Assembly: GCA_009784025.1 (NCBI GenBank) | Contig: WQVK01000028.1 | Coordinates: 1-32,406, forward strand | From: Defluviitaleaceae bacterium | GTDB lineage: Bacteria > Bacillota > Clostridia > Lachnospirales > WQUN01 | Length of the DNA: 32,406 nt | Direction of reading: 5' to 3' | Part shown: piece by piece, positions 6,696 through 14,240 of the stretch | Layout of the letters: the number at the start of each line of letters is the position of its first letter | How positions within the stretch are numbered: the stretch's first letter is position 1 | The notes under the pieces: generated by a model | The model's input: only the letters and a program-made list of their open reading frames with translations | What the model was told of the DNA's origin: nothing | The model's database searches: none | Position numbers and translations under genes: made by a program

Positions 6696-8516
6696 ATGCC
6701 AATTCCTAGCCCAATGTTGTTTATCACCATTATTAACATCGGTTTCATGTTGCTTGTTATTTTCGTGCAAAGGCGCAATTCTGCGGCCACCTGGGCTTGG
6801 GTGGCTGCTATTGCGCTTGTTCCTATTGGGGGATTTATTGTTTATATGCTTTTGGGGCAGGACAGCCGCAAGCAGAAGGTTTTTAGGAAGAAGAATATGG
6901 ACGACGAGGCACTGCTGGCAGAATACGCTGGGCTTGGGGCCAACGAAGGTGATGTGACGGGAGATAACCGGGTTACGCTTTTTCATGAGGGCGTGACAAA
7001 ATTTGATGCCTTGTTGGACGATATCGCCCGGGCTAAGGATTTTATTTTTGTACAATATTACATATTTCGTGGCGACGAGGTTGGCCAGCGGATGGTGGAA
7101 GCCTTGGCTGCCCGCGCCGCAGAAGGCCTAGAAGTGCGGCTGATGGTAGACGGCATGGGCTGCCAGGCCACAGACAAGGCAATGTTCAGGCCGCTAACCC
7201 AGGCTGGCGGGCAGCTTGCGCTGTTTATGCCCCCAGTACCCGTGCGGATAAATTTCCGCAACCATAGGAAAATAGTAGTAATAGACCGCCACCTAGCCTA
7301 CCTAGGCGGCAGCAACATAGGCAAAGAATACCTAGGCCAAAGCCAGCGCTTTGGCCACTGGCGAGACACCCACATGCGCCTCACAGGCGGTGCAGTAGCC
7401 CCCCTAACCCTACGCTTCATAATGGACTGGAATTTCGTAGCCTCAAAATCCAACCAAAGCAAAATAAAAGTAGCAAAAATGTCACCCTCCCCACACTACT
7501 TCCCACCTGCGGTGGGGCTGCCCCGTGGCAATGCGGATGGGACGACAGCATACGCCTCGCGGCCGGATAGTGAGGTGGGAAGCTATGGAAGTGCGCCACC
7601 TGCGGTGGGGCTGCCCCGTGGCAATGCGGATGGGGCGACAGCATACGCCTCGCGGCCGGGTAGTGAGGTGGGAAACTATGGAAGCGCGCCACCTACGGTG
7701 GGGCTACCCCGCGAAAATGCAGATAGGGCGGCAGCATACGCCTCGCGGCCAGGCAGTGAGGTAGGGGGCCACGAAACCGTACAAACATCAGTTGGTCGGA
7801 AAATCCGACCAACTGCGTTTGAATTGCACCGAGAAAATGCGAATGAGGCAATTTCACTCGCCTTGCAGCCAAGGAGCATAGCCGTAGCCCATAAAAATGC
7901 ATCTGGCAACATAAAAACATTAGACGGCCACCCAACCCCAAACCAAGCCAACGCCGCGCCAATACTTGGGGCAAAAGTGACCATCCTATCCAGCGGCCCA
8001 GACACCCGCTACGCCAGCGTACTAAACAAATTCGTAGAACTAATAGCCGGTGCAGAAAAATCCGTCTACATCCAATCCCCGTATTTCGTGCCATGCGATG
8101 CCCTTTTCACAGCCCTGCAAATAGCAGCCCTAAAAGGCGTAGACGTACGCATTATGTACCCCGCTAACCCAGACCATCCCTTCGTGTACTGGGCAGGTTC
8201 TTCCTACGTAGGCGACCTTATGGACGCAGGCGTAAAAGGCTACGAGTACACCCGCGGCTTCATCCACTCCAAAACCCTAATGATAGATTCCAAAACCTGC
8301 GCCGTAGGCACGGCCAACATGGACGTGCGCAGCTTCCGCATAAACTTCGAAACCCACGCCTTCATCCAAGACTCCGCCATAACCAAAGAACTGGAAGAAG
8401 CCTTCCGCCGCGACATGGAAGACTGCCGCGCCCTAAGCCTAGAAGCTTACAACCGCCGCCCAAGAACACGAAAAATACGAGAGTCCATATCGCGCTTGTT
8501 CTCGCCTTTGATATAG
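6696..8516 (+). CDS. clsA: Cardiolipin synthase with a repeat-containing insertion
   Basis: A phospholipase D superfamily enzyme that joins two phosphatidylglycerols into cardiolipin and glycerol at the membrane. Two N-terminal transmembrane helices (about 5-25 and 32-54) are followed by catalytic motif 1, NHRKIVVID with H190, K192 and D197, and motif 2, FIHSKTLMID with H524, K526 and D531; both are intact. The protein is 606 residues, about 100-130 more than usual, and the excess lies between the two domains (about 251-424). There, a 31-residue unit (PPAVGLPRGNADG... to YGSA) occurs three times (270-300, 301-331, 332-362), followed by a palindrome-coded segment and a fourth decayed unit (ELHRENANEAISLALQPRS). 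The frame stays open throughout. AAGGTGG at 6685-6691 is the ribosome site. Confidence 0.93.
   Translation: MPIPSPMLFITIINIGFMLLVIFVQRRNSAATWAWVAAIALVPIGGFIVYMLLGQDSRKQKVFRKKNMDDEALLAEYAGLGANEGDVTGDNRVTLFHEGVTKFDALLDDIARAKDFIFVQYYIFRGDEVGQRMVEALAARAAEGLEVRLMVDGMGCQATDKAMFRPLTQAGGQLALFMPPVPVRINFRNHRKIVVIDRHLAYLGGSNIGKEYLGQSQRFGHWRDTHMRLTGGAVAPLTLRFIMDWNFVASKSNQSKIKVAKMSPSPHYFPPAVGLPRGNADGTTAYASRPDSEVGSYGSAPPAVGLPRGNADGATAYASRPGSEVGNYGSAPPTVGLPRENADRAAAYASRPGSEVGGHETVQTSVGRKIRPTAFELHRENANEAISLALQPRSIAVAHKNASGNIKTLDGHPTPNQANAAPILGAKVTILSSGPDTRYASVLNKFVELIAGAEKSVYIQSPYFVPCDALFTALQIAALKGVDVRIMYPANPDHPFVYWAGSSYVGDLMDAGVKGYEYTRGFIHSKTLMIDSKTCAVGTANMDVRSFRINFETHAFIQDSAITKELEEAFRRDMEDCRALSLEAYNRRPRTRKIRESISRLFSPLI
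7503..7781 (+). repeat. Three in-frame 93 bp tandem repeats inside clsA
   Basis: Units 7503-7595, 7596-7688 and 7689-7781 are nearly identical; each opens with CCACCTGCGGTGGGG (or CCACCTACGGTGGGG) and contains GCATACGCCTCGCGGCC and GTGAGGTGGG (or GTGAGGTAGG). 93 is a multiple of three, so each unit adds 31 residues. A fourth, diverged unit follows at about 7816-7890 (GAGAAAATGCGAATGAGGC). Confidence 0.92.
7789..7815. repeat. CAGTTGGTCG palindrome inside clsA
   Basis: Perfect 12 bp arms CAGTTGGTCGGA and TCCGACCAACTG around AAA, coding for SVGRKIRPT. The same palindrome occurs in non-coding DNA at 13869-13895, and a variant with altered but still paired inner bases at 20690-20716. Confidence 0.9.
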
Positions 8517-8535
8517 CCAGCCAAAGGTCTCGCCT

Positions 8536-8599
8536 TATAGGAAAAGGCAGAGGCAGTAAGAAAGTAGGTACTTTCTTACTGCCTCTGCCTTTTCCTATA
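8536..8599. terminator. Very long perfect hairpin after clsA
   Basis: 31 bp perfect arms (8536-8566 and 8569-8599) with only two bases between. The inner part is GTAAGAAAGTA/TACTTTCTTAC and the outer part AAAAGGCAGAGGCA with its complement. It lies 20 bases after the clsA stop, between convergent genes. It is related to the hairpins at 23915-23977 and 16431-16483. It may act as terminator or RNA-stabilising stem. Confidence 0.75.
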
Positions 8600-8624
8600 G
8601 GTACTGCAAATATAAAAAACCTCA

Positions 8625-8742
8625 AATGTTAAAGTTTTTTCGCTTCTTTTTTTCCAAAAAAAGAAGTATGGGTGTCGGAGGCTGGTCGGTTGCTGCGCAA
8701 CCTGCTCGCCCAAGCATCCAGGGCGAAGCCTCTGACGGTTTT
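8625..8742 (+). repeat. Two-hairpin intergenic module (copy 2) with an expanded second hairpin
   Basis: Contains TTAAAGTTTTTTCGC, hairpin CTTCTTTTTTT/AAAAAAAGAAG (8643-8666), GGTGTCGGAGG and the end GGCGAAGCCTCTGACGGTTTT-type motif. Between GGAGGC and GCCTCTGACGG lies an insert with GGTTGCTGCGCAACC. Bases 8678-8742 match 10301-10365 in inverted orientation at 63 of 65 positions. Confidence 0.75.
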
Positions 8743-8743
8743 G

Positions 8744-9112
8744 TTAATTCTCTCTAGATGCACAATCACAATTATCATCGCATTCGCATTTTTCTGCGTT
8801 TTTTTCCAGGGATTCGTTAATTGTGTGGGCGAGGTTATCCAGGGCCGCGGCTGCTTTTTCTAGGGCGTGCTGGCTGGCTTTTTTAATTTTTGGTTCTACA
8901 TCTTTGTATAGGGTTTTGGCTTTGCCGCCTACTTCTTTGGCAAATTTGTTTACTTCACCGGCAAAGTGGTGTAGTTTTTCTTCCACGTTGTCGCGGGTGT
9001 CTTTGCTCATTAGGGTTGGGCGGCCTAGGGATTCTAATAAGGTTGTTGCCTCTTGGGCGCTGATTTTGCCTGCCTCTAGCAGTTCTAGCACTTTCATTTT
9101 TTCTTGAGCCAT
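8744..9112 (-). CDS. Small SHOCT-like-domain protein with Cys-rich tail
   Basis: A 122-residue protein. Its start, MKVLELLEAGKISAQEATTL (residues 6-25), is the short helical motif found at the N-terminus of many Clostridial and Bacillus YvlB-like proteins, usually called SHOCT-like. The middle (about 38-105) is a long charged amphipathic helix region rich in Lys, Ala and Glu, possibly coiled coil. The end carries CECDDNCDC, four Cys residues among acids that could bind metal or form disulfides. GGAGG precedes the ATG closely. It lies downstream of mltG in the same direction, with a 91-base gap. No function can be assigned. Confidence 0.65.
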   Translation of the reverse strand: MAQEKMKVLELLEAGKISAQEATTLLESLGRPTLMSKDTRDNVEEKLHHFAGEVNKFAKEVGGKAKTLYKDVEPKIKKASQHALEKAAAALDNLAHTINESLEKNAEKCECDDNCDCASREN

Positions 9113-9203
9113 TATTGCTCCTCCTTTTCGTAGGTCTTTAAATACATATACGATAAAAATTGCCGAAAGTTTATGCTATAATTTTTGCCCGTTTTGCCAT
9201 GTT

Positions 9204-10283
9204 TTAACCTTCACGGCGGCGCGGGTTGGCTGCTATATGCTGGTCGTAGGTTTGGGAAAAATGATGCTCGCCTGTGGATTCATTTATTAGCACAAAGAAT
9301 AGATAATCCCCTGCGGCCGGGTTAAGGGCTGCATGCAGCGCTGCAAAGCCTGGGTTTGCAATAGGGCCTACTGGCAGCCCCGGGTGAATGTAGGTGTTGT
9401 AGGGTGAGTCTATTTCAAGATCCACATAGAAAAGCCTGTCGCGAGGAGTGTCAAGGGCGAAGGCTACGGTAGAGCACATTTCCAGGTTCTTGCCAATGGC
9501 CAGCCGGTTGTGTATAACCTGCGAAACCAGAGCGCGCTCGTGAGCCAGCCTTGTTTCCATTTCTATAATGGAAGCGATTATAACCACTTCGTCTAGGGTG
9601 AGGCCCAGCTCGTAGGCGCGGGTGTCCATTGCGGCGGTGAAAACATAGTCGAAACGCGCCAGCATACGTGTGATAATATCGCCAGGGCTTGGGTTAACGG
9701 GTATGCGATAAGTGTCTGGGAAGAGGTAGCCCTCAAGCCTGTTCTCCCGCTGGGGAATCCCCACCAGGAACGCAAAAGGAAAATGTCCAGTATCCGCTAC
9801 GCGAATAAACTCCTCTGCTGCAAAAAAGCCACGGCTTTCAAAATAAGCGGCCATATCCCTAATGGCCCATCCCTCTGGGATAGTAATAGTTTCTTCCGGC
9901 GCAAGCCCTGCAACATTGCCACGCATAACATTATGCGCCTGGGTGTTGCTCATATTCCTATTAAGCACAAAAGTGCCGGCCGGGTATGTCCGTTGCCTGC
10001 CCATAAGGAAAAGCTCTGCATTAAAAAGCCAGCGGTTGGATATTACGCCCCGCTCTTCCAATATGCGCGAAACCTCTGTGGCGGGCGTTTCTACATCTAG
10101 CACCAGCTCAACTTCATAATAAGCCTCGTCATCAACCACAATATCGTAAGCCAGGTCGCTACCAATAGCAAACCCGCGGTTAACCGCATAGTAAATAGCA
10201 AAAACCACCACAGCCATAACAGCCAGGTTAAAGGCCATGCCAAGGATATATAGTAAAAAATTGATGGCTCTGTCTACGTTCAT
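9204..10283 (-). CDS. mltG: Endolytic murein transglycosylase MltG
   Basis: A membrane-anchored YceG-family enzyme that cuts nascent glycan strands of peptidoglycan and so sets strand length. The 359-residue protein has one transmembrane helix (about 10-34), a LysM-like region (about 58-120, with PATEVSRILEERGVI and YPAGTFVL), the ITIPEGW motif and the catalytic domain. The catalytic glutamate is predicted as E241 in ASIIEMET, matching ASIVEKET in known members. The later signature NTYIHPGLPVGPIANPG is present, as are LEGYLFPDTYRI and QVIHNRL. A GGAGG-type site precedes the ATG. In its direction it follows the ABC-F gene, separated by a repeat module. Confidence 0.93.
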   Translation of the reverse strand: MNVDRAINFLLYILGMAFNLAVMAVVVFAIYYAVNRGFAIGSDLAYDIVVDDEAYYEVELVLDVETPATEVSRILEERGVISNRWLFNAELFLMGRQRTYPAGTFVLNRNMSNTQAHNVMRGNVAGLAPEETITIPEGWAIRDMAAYFESRGFFAAEEFIRVADTGHFPFAFLVGIPQRENRLEGYLFPDTYRIPVNPSPGDIITRMLARFDYVFTAAMDTRAYELGLTLDEVVIIASIIEMETRLAHERALVSQVIHNRLAIGKNLEMCSTVAFALDTPRDRLFYVDLEIDSPYNTYIHPGLPVGPIANPGFAALHAALNPAAGDYLFFVLINESTGEHHFSQTYDQHIAANPRRREG

Positions 10284-10300
10284 TGTATACCTCCTGTGTT

Positions 10301-10378
10301 AAAACCGTCAGCGGCCTCGCCCTGGATGCTTGGGCGAGCAGGTTGCGCAGCAACCGACCAGCCTCTGGCACATCTAAA
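10301..10378 (-). repeat. Two-hairpin intergenic module (copy 3), inverted partner of copy 2
   Basis: Bases 10301-10365 are the reverse complement of 8678-8742 with two differences. The element continues to TAAAACTTTTAA, the usual A/T end, but the first hairpin is missing. It separates the ABC-F gene from mltG. Confidence 0.75.
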
Positions 10379-10386
10379 ACTTTTAA

Positions 10387-12327
10387 TTACTCTTGTAAAT
10401 CTTCCCACTCATCATACAGCTCTGCAAGGTTTTCTTCAAGTTTTGTCTTTTCGCTGAATATTTCGTTGGCTTTTTCGGCATCGCGGCCTATTTCGTCTGT
10501 GGAGAGCTTGGCTTCTAGGTGGGTGATATGGGCTTCGGTTTCTAGGATTGTTTTTTCTATGCGCTCTAGACGAGCAGCGGCTTTGCGCTGGCGGGATTCT
10601 TCTTCTTTGCGCTGCCTGTAGTCTAGTTTTTGTGGTTCTTTTGTTAAGGGGGTGGGTGGGTGGTTTTCTTGTTCGGATTTTTTTTCTGTGTAGTAGTCGT
10701 AGTTGCCATTGTAGGTGGCTAGTGCGGTGGGTGTTAGGTCTAGGATTTTGTTGGCGGTGTTGTTTATGAAGTAGCGGTCGTGGGAGATGTATAGCAGTGT
10801 GCCGGTGAAGTCCCGCAGGGCTTCTTCTAGGATTTCTTTGGAAAAAATGTCTAGGTGGTTTGTTGGTTCGTCCAGCACTAGGAAATTTGCGCCTGTTAGC
10901 ATGATTTTTGCCAGCTGTACCCGGCCGCGCTCGCCGCCAGACAGAGTAGCGATGGGCTTAAACACATCGTCGCCAATGAACATGAAGGCCGCCAGGGTGC
11001 TACGGATGGCGGTTTGGGTGAGGCGGGGGTAGCTGTCTGCAAGTTCTTGGAATATTGTCTTTTTGTTGTCTAGGGCTGTGTTTTGGTCGTAGTAGCCTAT
11101 ACGCACGTTTACGCCTGGGCGTATATGGCCGCTTTGGGGGGTGAGTTGGCCCACTAGAATTTTTAGCAATGTGGTTTTGCCTGTGCCGTTTGCGCCTATC
11201 AGGGCGGTTTTATCGCCTTTTTTAATGTCTATGCTTAGGCCAGAGAATAGGGGCTGGCCGTGGAAGCCCATGGTCAGCTCTTCTGCGAAGAGAACATCGT
11301 GGCCGGAGTTTAGGGTTGGGGTGAGGCGCAGCTTCATGGAGGCTGGGTCTTGAGCTGGGGCATCTATGCGTTCGATTTTGTCTAGCATTTTTTCACGGCT
11401 TTTTGCCCGGATTATTGCGGCTTCTGTTCTAAAAGAACGGATGGTTTTTATTACTTCTTCGTGATGTTTTATTACTTTTTGTTGCTCTGCGAATTGCTTT
11501 TCTGCCAGGGCGCGGTCGGTGGCTTTTTTTTGCACGAAAAAGCTGTAATTGCCGCTGTAGGTTTTGGATTTACGATGCTCGATTTCTATTACTTTTGTTA
11601 CCACTTTGTCCATGAAATATCTGTCATGGGAGATTAGCAACACGGCTTTTGGGAAGGTTTTTAGGTACTCTTCCAGCCATTTTACGCTTTCGATGTCTAG
11701 GTGGTTGGTGGGTTCATCTAACAGCAACAGGTCTGCTTGGCCCAACAGCAGCTTGCCCAGCATCGCACGGGTGCGCTCGCCGCCGGATAGAGTTGCGAAA
11801 TCTTGCACCCATTGGCTTTCTTCAAAGCCTAGGCCTTTCAGCACGCCTTTTAGGCGGCTGGCCATCTCGAAGCCACCTTGGTCTTTAAAATCTATGGATA
11901 GGCGGTCATATTTTTTCAGGGCGGTTTCTAGGGCGCCGTCGGTAAGGGCAGCCATTTGGCTTTCTAGGGCGCGCATGTCTTGTTCCATCTGCTTTAGTGG
12001 CGCGAACACAGCGTCTAATGCGTCGTACAGGGTCATGCCTTCTGTGCCCGGTTGCGTATCATGCGCTGAAGCTTCTTGCGTATTTTCACGAAGCGGTTCG
12101 CTGCCAGGCGCTTGTGGCAGGTAACCCAATGTCATACCCTGTGGCATAGTAATATGCCCCTCGTCTGGCTGCCATTCTCCAGTTAACAACCTGAAAATGG
12201 AGGTTTTACCCGCGCCGTTAACGCCCACAAGGGCAACCTTCTCCTTCTCTTGCACCATGAAGGAAATATTGCCCAAAATTTCGGTAACACCTATGGATTT
12301 GTTGATATCTTTTAGCTGTAGTAGCAC
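10387..12327 (-). CDS. ABC-F family ATPase (ribosome-associated)
   Basis: A soluble protein with two ABC ATPase domains and no membrane segments. ABC-F proteins bind the ribosomal E site and act in translation, or protect against antibiotics. Domain 1 has Walker A GVNGAGKTS (35-43), signature LSGGERTR and Walker B LLLLDEPTNHLD. Domain 2 has GANGTGKTT, LSGGERGR and FLVLDEPTNHLD. Between them lies the basic interdomain linker (FFVQKKATDRALAEKQFAEQ onward). The C-terminus is a charged coiled coil (about 575-646). Domain 1 has an extra acidic loop around residues 72-97. The 646-residue length and C-terminal extension fit the YdiF/Uup group better than dedicated resistance proteins. The start is GTG, with GGAGG 5 bases upstream. 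Confidence 0.9.
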   Translation of the reverse strand: MLLQLKDINKSIGVTEILGNISFMVQEKEKVALVGVNGAGKTSIFRLLTGEWQPDEGHITMPQGMTLGYLPQAPGSEPLRENTQEASAHDTQPGTEGMTLYDALDAVFAPLKQMEQDMRALESQMAALTDGALETALKKYDRLSIDFKDQGGFEMASRLKGVLKGLGFEESQWVQDFATLSGGERTRAMLGKLLLGQADLLLLDEPTNHLDIESVKWLEEYLKTFPKAVLLISHDRYFMDKVVTKVIEIEHRKSKTYSGNYSFFVQKKATDRALAEKQFAEQQKVIKHHEEVIKTIRSFRTEAAIIRAKSREKMLDKIERIDAPAQDPASMKLRLTPTLNSGHDVLFAEELTMGFHGQPLFSGLSIDIKKGDKTALIGANGTGKTTLLKILVGQLTPQSGHIRPGVNVRIGYYDQNTALDNKKTIFQELADSYPRLTQTAIRSTLAAFMFIGDDVFKPIATLSGGERGRVQLAKIMLTGANFLVLDEPTNHLDIFSKEILEEALRDFTGTLLYISHDRYFINNTANKILDLTPTALATYNGNYDYYTEKKSEQENHPPTPLTKEPQKLDYRQRKEEESRQRKAAARLERIEKTILETEAHITHLEAKLSTDEIGRDAEKANEIFSEKTKLEENLAELYDEWEDLQE

Positions 12328-12352
12328 GATTTCCTCCGGGATGTGAAGACAA

Positions 12353-12457
12353 AACCGTCAAAGGCTTCACCTCCGACACCTCCACCAGCTTTTTTAAAAA
12401 AGCGGGGCGAAAAACTTTAATTTTTATGGGATGTGGGGCGAAGCCGAGACGGTTTTT
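12353..12457. repeat. Two-hairpin intergenic module (copy 4), complete with both ends
   Basis: The left end AAAACCGTCAAAGGCTTC and the right end GAAGCCGAGACGGTTTT form terminal inverted repeats. Inside are the hairpin GCTTTTTTAAAAAAGC (12388-12403) and GAAAAACTTTAA. It occupies almost all of the trpS to ABC-F gap and may serve as their shared terminator or attenuator. Confidence 0.75.
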
Positions 12458-12461
12458 AGCT

Positions 12462-13448
12462 TTATACTACGAAGCCAACGGCTTCTTTTACTTTTGCTAG
12501 GGTGGGTGCAGCTGCGGCAGCGGCTTTGGCTGCGCCTTCTGCTATTATTTTGTCTAGGTATGGTACATCTGCCATAAGCTGGGCGTGTTTTTCTTGGTAG
12601 GGGCGGAACATGCTTACTACAGCCTCACCCACGGCAGTTTTGAAATGGCCGTAGCCCATGCCTTCAAATTCTGCCTCACAAGCTGCAATGGTTTTGCCTG
12701 TTACAGAGGAGTAGATTGTAAGCAGGTTGGTTACGCCTGGCTGCCCTGGCGAGGCTTTAACCACACCTAGGCTGTCTGTTACGGCACGTTTGAATTTTTT
12801 TATTACCACATCTGGCGAATCTGACAAGAATACGCAGTTGTTCACATTTTCGTCGGATTTAGACATCTTTTTGTCCGGTGCTTGCAGGCTCATTATGCGC
12901 GCGCCCACGGGGGGTACATATGCATCTGGAATGGCGAAAACATCGCCGTAAACGGCGTTAAACCGGCCGGCAACGTCTCTGGCCAGTTCAAGATGCTGGC
13001 GCTGGTCGTCTCCGATTGGTACTAGGTTTGCCTGGAAAAGCACAATATCTGCGGTTTGTAGCACTGGGTATGAGAAAAGGCCTACATTGATGTTTTCTTC
13101 GTGTTTGGCAGATTTGGATTTAAACTGCGTCATGCGGCTAAGCTCGCCCATGTATGTGAAGCAGTTTAAAATCCAGGAAAGCTCTGCGTGGGCAGGCACT
13201 TGAGATTGCAGATAAAGGGTGCATTTGGCAGGATCTAACCCCAGGGCTATAAGCCATGCAAGCATTTCGCGGCTGGCCTGGCGCAGCTTTGCAGGGTCTT
13301 GCCGCACGGTGATGGAATGTAAATCCACCACGCAGTAGAAGCAGTTGTAATCTGCGCTAAGCCGTTCCCAATGCTTGATTGCGCCCAGGAAATTGCCAAG
13401 CTGCGGTATGCCGGTGGCCTGTATGCCACTAAATATCGTTTGTTTCAT
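12462..13448 (-). CDS. trpS: Tryptophanyl-tRNA synthetase
   Basis: A class I synthetase that charges tRNA-Trp. The 328-residue length is normal. The N-terminal ATP signature appears as ATGIPQLGNFLGA, with PQLGN (15-19) in place of the more common HLGN or TIGN form. The second signature KMSKS is at 194-198 (PDKKMSKSDEN). Family blocks FTYMGELSRMTQFKSKS, FSYPVLQTADIVLF and VPIGDDQRQHLELARD are clear. AGGAG lies about 8 bases before the ATG. A promoter is visible upstream and no T-box was found. It is transcribed toward the ABC-F gene. Confidence 0.96.
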   Translation of the reverse strand: MKQTIFSGIQATGIPQLGNFLGAIKHWERLSADYNCFYCVVDLHSITVRQDPAKLRQASREMLAWLIALGLDPAKCTLYLQSQVPAHAELSWILNCFTYMGELSRMTQFKSKSAKHEENINVGLFSYPVLQTADIVLFQANLVPIGDDQRQHLELARDVAGRFNAVYGDVFAIPDAYVPPVGARIMSLQAPDKKMSKSDENVNNCVFLSDSPDVVIKKFKRAVTDSLGVVKASPGQPGVTNLLTIYSSVTGKTIAACEAEFEGMGYGHFKTAVGEAVVSMFRPYQEKHAQLMADVPYLDKIIAEGAAKAAAAAAPTLAKVKEAVGFVV

Positions 13449-13471
13449 ATAAAAACTCCTCTCTTGGGGTG

Positions 13472-13500
13472 ATTTTATACTTTTGGCGGGATTTTTGCAA
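13472..13500 (-). promoter_or_regulatory. Possible trpS promoter
   Basis: On the minus strand: TTGCAA (13495-13500), 17-base spacer, TAAAAT (13472-13477) within TATAAAAT. The trpS start is 24 bases further on. Confidence 0.5.
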
Positions 13501-13654
13501 GGGGATGGGATGGCTGTAGGGGTGGATGGGCGGGAATCGGTTGGTACGGTTTTTTGGTCTACTAGATTTTTTTGTGATTTAGTAGACTTCTTCCGAAATT
13601 CCCGCAGGGGGTTTCGGAAAAGTTACATTTTCAATCTTTCGCATCTTCTGAGGT

Positions 13655-13709
13655 AACCCGGAAGACACCGGGCGGCACGAAGTGCCGGGTTCGCCAAGCG
13701 AACCTTATG
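13655..13709 (+). repeat. CGGGCGGCA element, copy 1
   Basis: Reads AACCCGGAAGACACCGGGCG, then GCACGAAGTGCCGGGTTCGC and AAGCGAACCTTAT. It matches 20760-20813 at most positions. The core GGCACGAAGTGCC is palindromic. Confidence 0.65.
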
Positions 13710-13736
13710 AAATTGCGTTTTTTGCAATTTCATAAG
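13704..13736. repeat. Perfect 13 bp-arm hairpin
   Basis: CTTATGAAATTGC and GCAATTTCATAAG around GTTTTTT. Its left arm overlaps the end of the CGGGCGGCA element. Confidence 0.75.
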
Positions 13737-13740
13737 AATT

Positions 13741-13855
13741 CTAGTGAAGTAAATGGGAAACGGTCTCGCCAGAGCGGCACCTGCAACGCCGAGACAAGAC
13801 GATTCAGGCGTTTTGCCGCGACAGGCGAGACCGATTTCGAATTATTTCACTATGG
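13741..13855 (+). repeat. Dispersed ~115 bp palindromic element, divergent copy D
   Basis: The ends TAGTGAAGTAAAT and ATTATTTCACTA are inverted, and GGTCTCGCC near the left pairs with GGCGAGACC near the right. The centre has AGCGGCACCTGCAACGCC, GAGACAAGACGATTCAGGCG and TTTTGCCGCGA. The AGCGGCACCT and AGACGATT..GGCG motifs are shared with copies B and C, so it may be a distant relative. Confidence 0.55.
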
Positions 13856-13861
13856 GCGAGA

Positions 13862-13902
13862 AAAATTTCAGTTGGTCGGATTTTCCGACCAACTGAAATT
13901 TT
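13862..13902. repeat. CAGTTGGTCG palindrome, intergenic copy
   Basis: 19 bp perfect arms from AAAATTTCAGTTGGTCGGA to its complement, with loop TTT. The inner 12 bp arms are identical to those of the copy inside clsA. Confidence 0.85.
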
Positions 13903-14083
13903 AGCCAGCGGTGGATGTTGCATTTTACAGTTACGATGCGTGCAAAAGCAGGACGCGCGGGGGGGCATACCCCCACAAAAGCTACGATGCTGTACTCCGG
14001 GTAGGCTTTTTCCTACTGTAAAAAGCGGCTAGGCAATTGAATGGAGTGCCCTGTGGCTTCCATACCCCCGCCAAGCCAGCAAA

Positions 14084-14130
14084 GCCTCAAATATTAAAGT
14101 TTTTTGCTTCTTTTTTTCAAAAAAGAAGGA
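14084..14130 (+). repeat. Two-hairpin intergenic module (copy 5), first hairpin only
   Basis: CCTCAAATATTAAAGTTTTT followed by the hairpin CTTCTTTTTT/AAAAAAGAAG (14107-14128). The opening is nearly the same as at 8630. Confidence 0.6.
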
Positions 14131-14201
14131 GCACTCAACAACTTCCACAATGCCCATTGCAAAATTGTAATATATTTGTTATATTGCACATAATAAACAA
14201 C

Positions 14202-14216
14202 ATGACATATGGTCAT
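14202..14216. promoter_or_regulatory. Small palindrome before the hydrolase gene, possible operator
   Basis: ATGAC and GTCAT around ATATG, 24 bases before the GTG start, in an A/T-rich leader. The regulator is unknown. Confidence 0.3.
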
Positions 14217-14240
14217 ATTTAACAGAGAGGAAGTGTAGAC

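Larger units (their letters stand above)
13449..14240. other. 792 bp gene-free region full of palindromes
   Basis: This gap between divergent trpS and the hydrolase gene shows no gene with a ribosome site or known motif. It holds GTCTACTA/TAGTAGAC near 13557-13587, TTCCGAAA/TTTCGGAA (13591-13619), several repeat elements listed separately, and an outer pair TTTTACAGT (about 13923) with ACTGTAAAA (about 14017) enclosing a G-run/C-run hairpin (GGGGGCATACCCCC). Confidence 0.7.

Noticed and set aside
7503..7781. CRISPR-like array
   Set aside because: The units are directly adjacent 93 bp repeats without unique spacers, keep the clsA frame, and no cas genes are near.
7417..8094. Minus-strand open frames opposite the clsA repeats
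   Set aside because: They are opposite-strand shadows of the repeat units, lack ribosome sites and show no domain.
13449..13700. T-box leader for trpS
   Set aside because: No conserved T-box sequence (the GGTGG-type antiterminator block) was found on the minus strand upstream of trpS; only hairpins from repeats are present.
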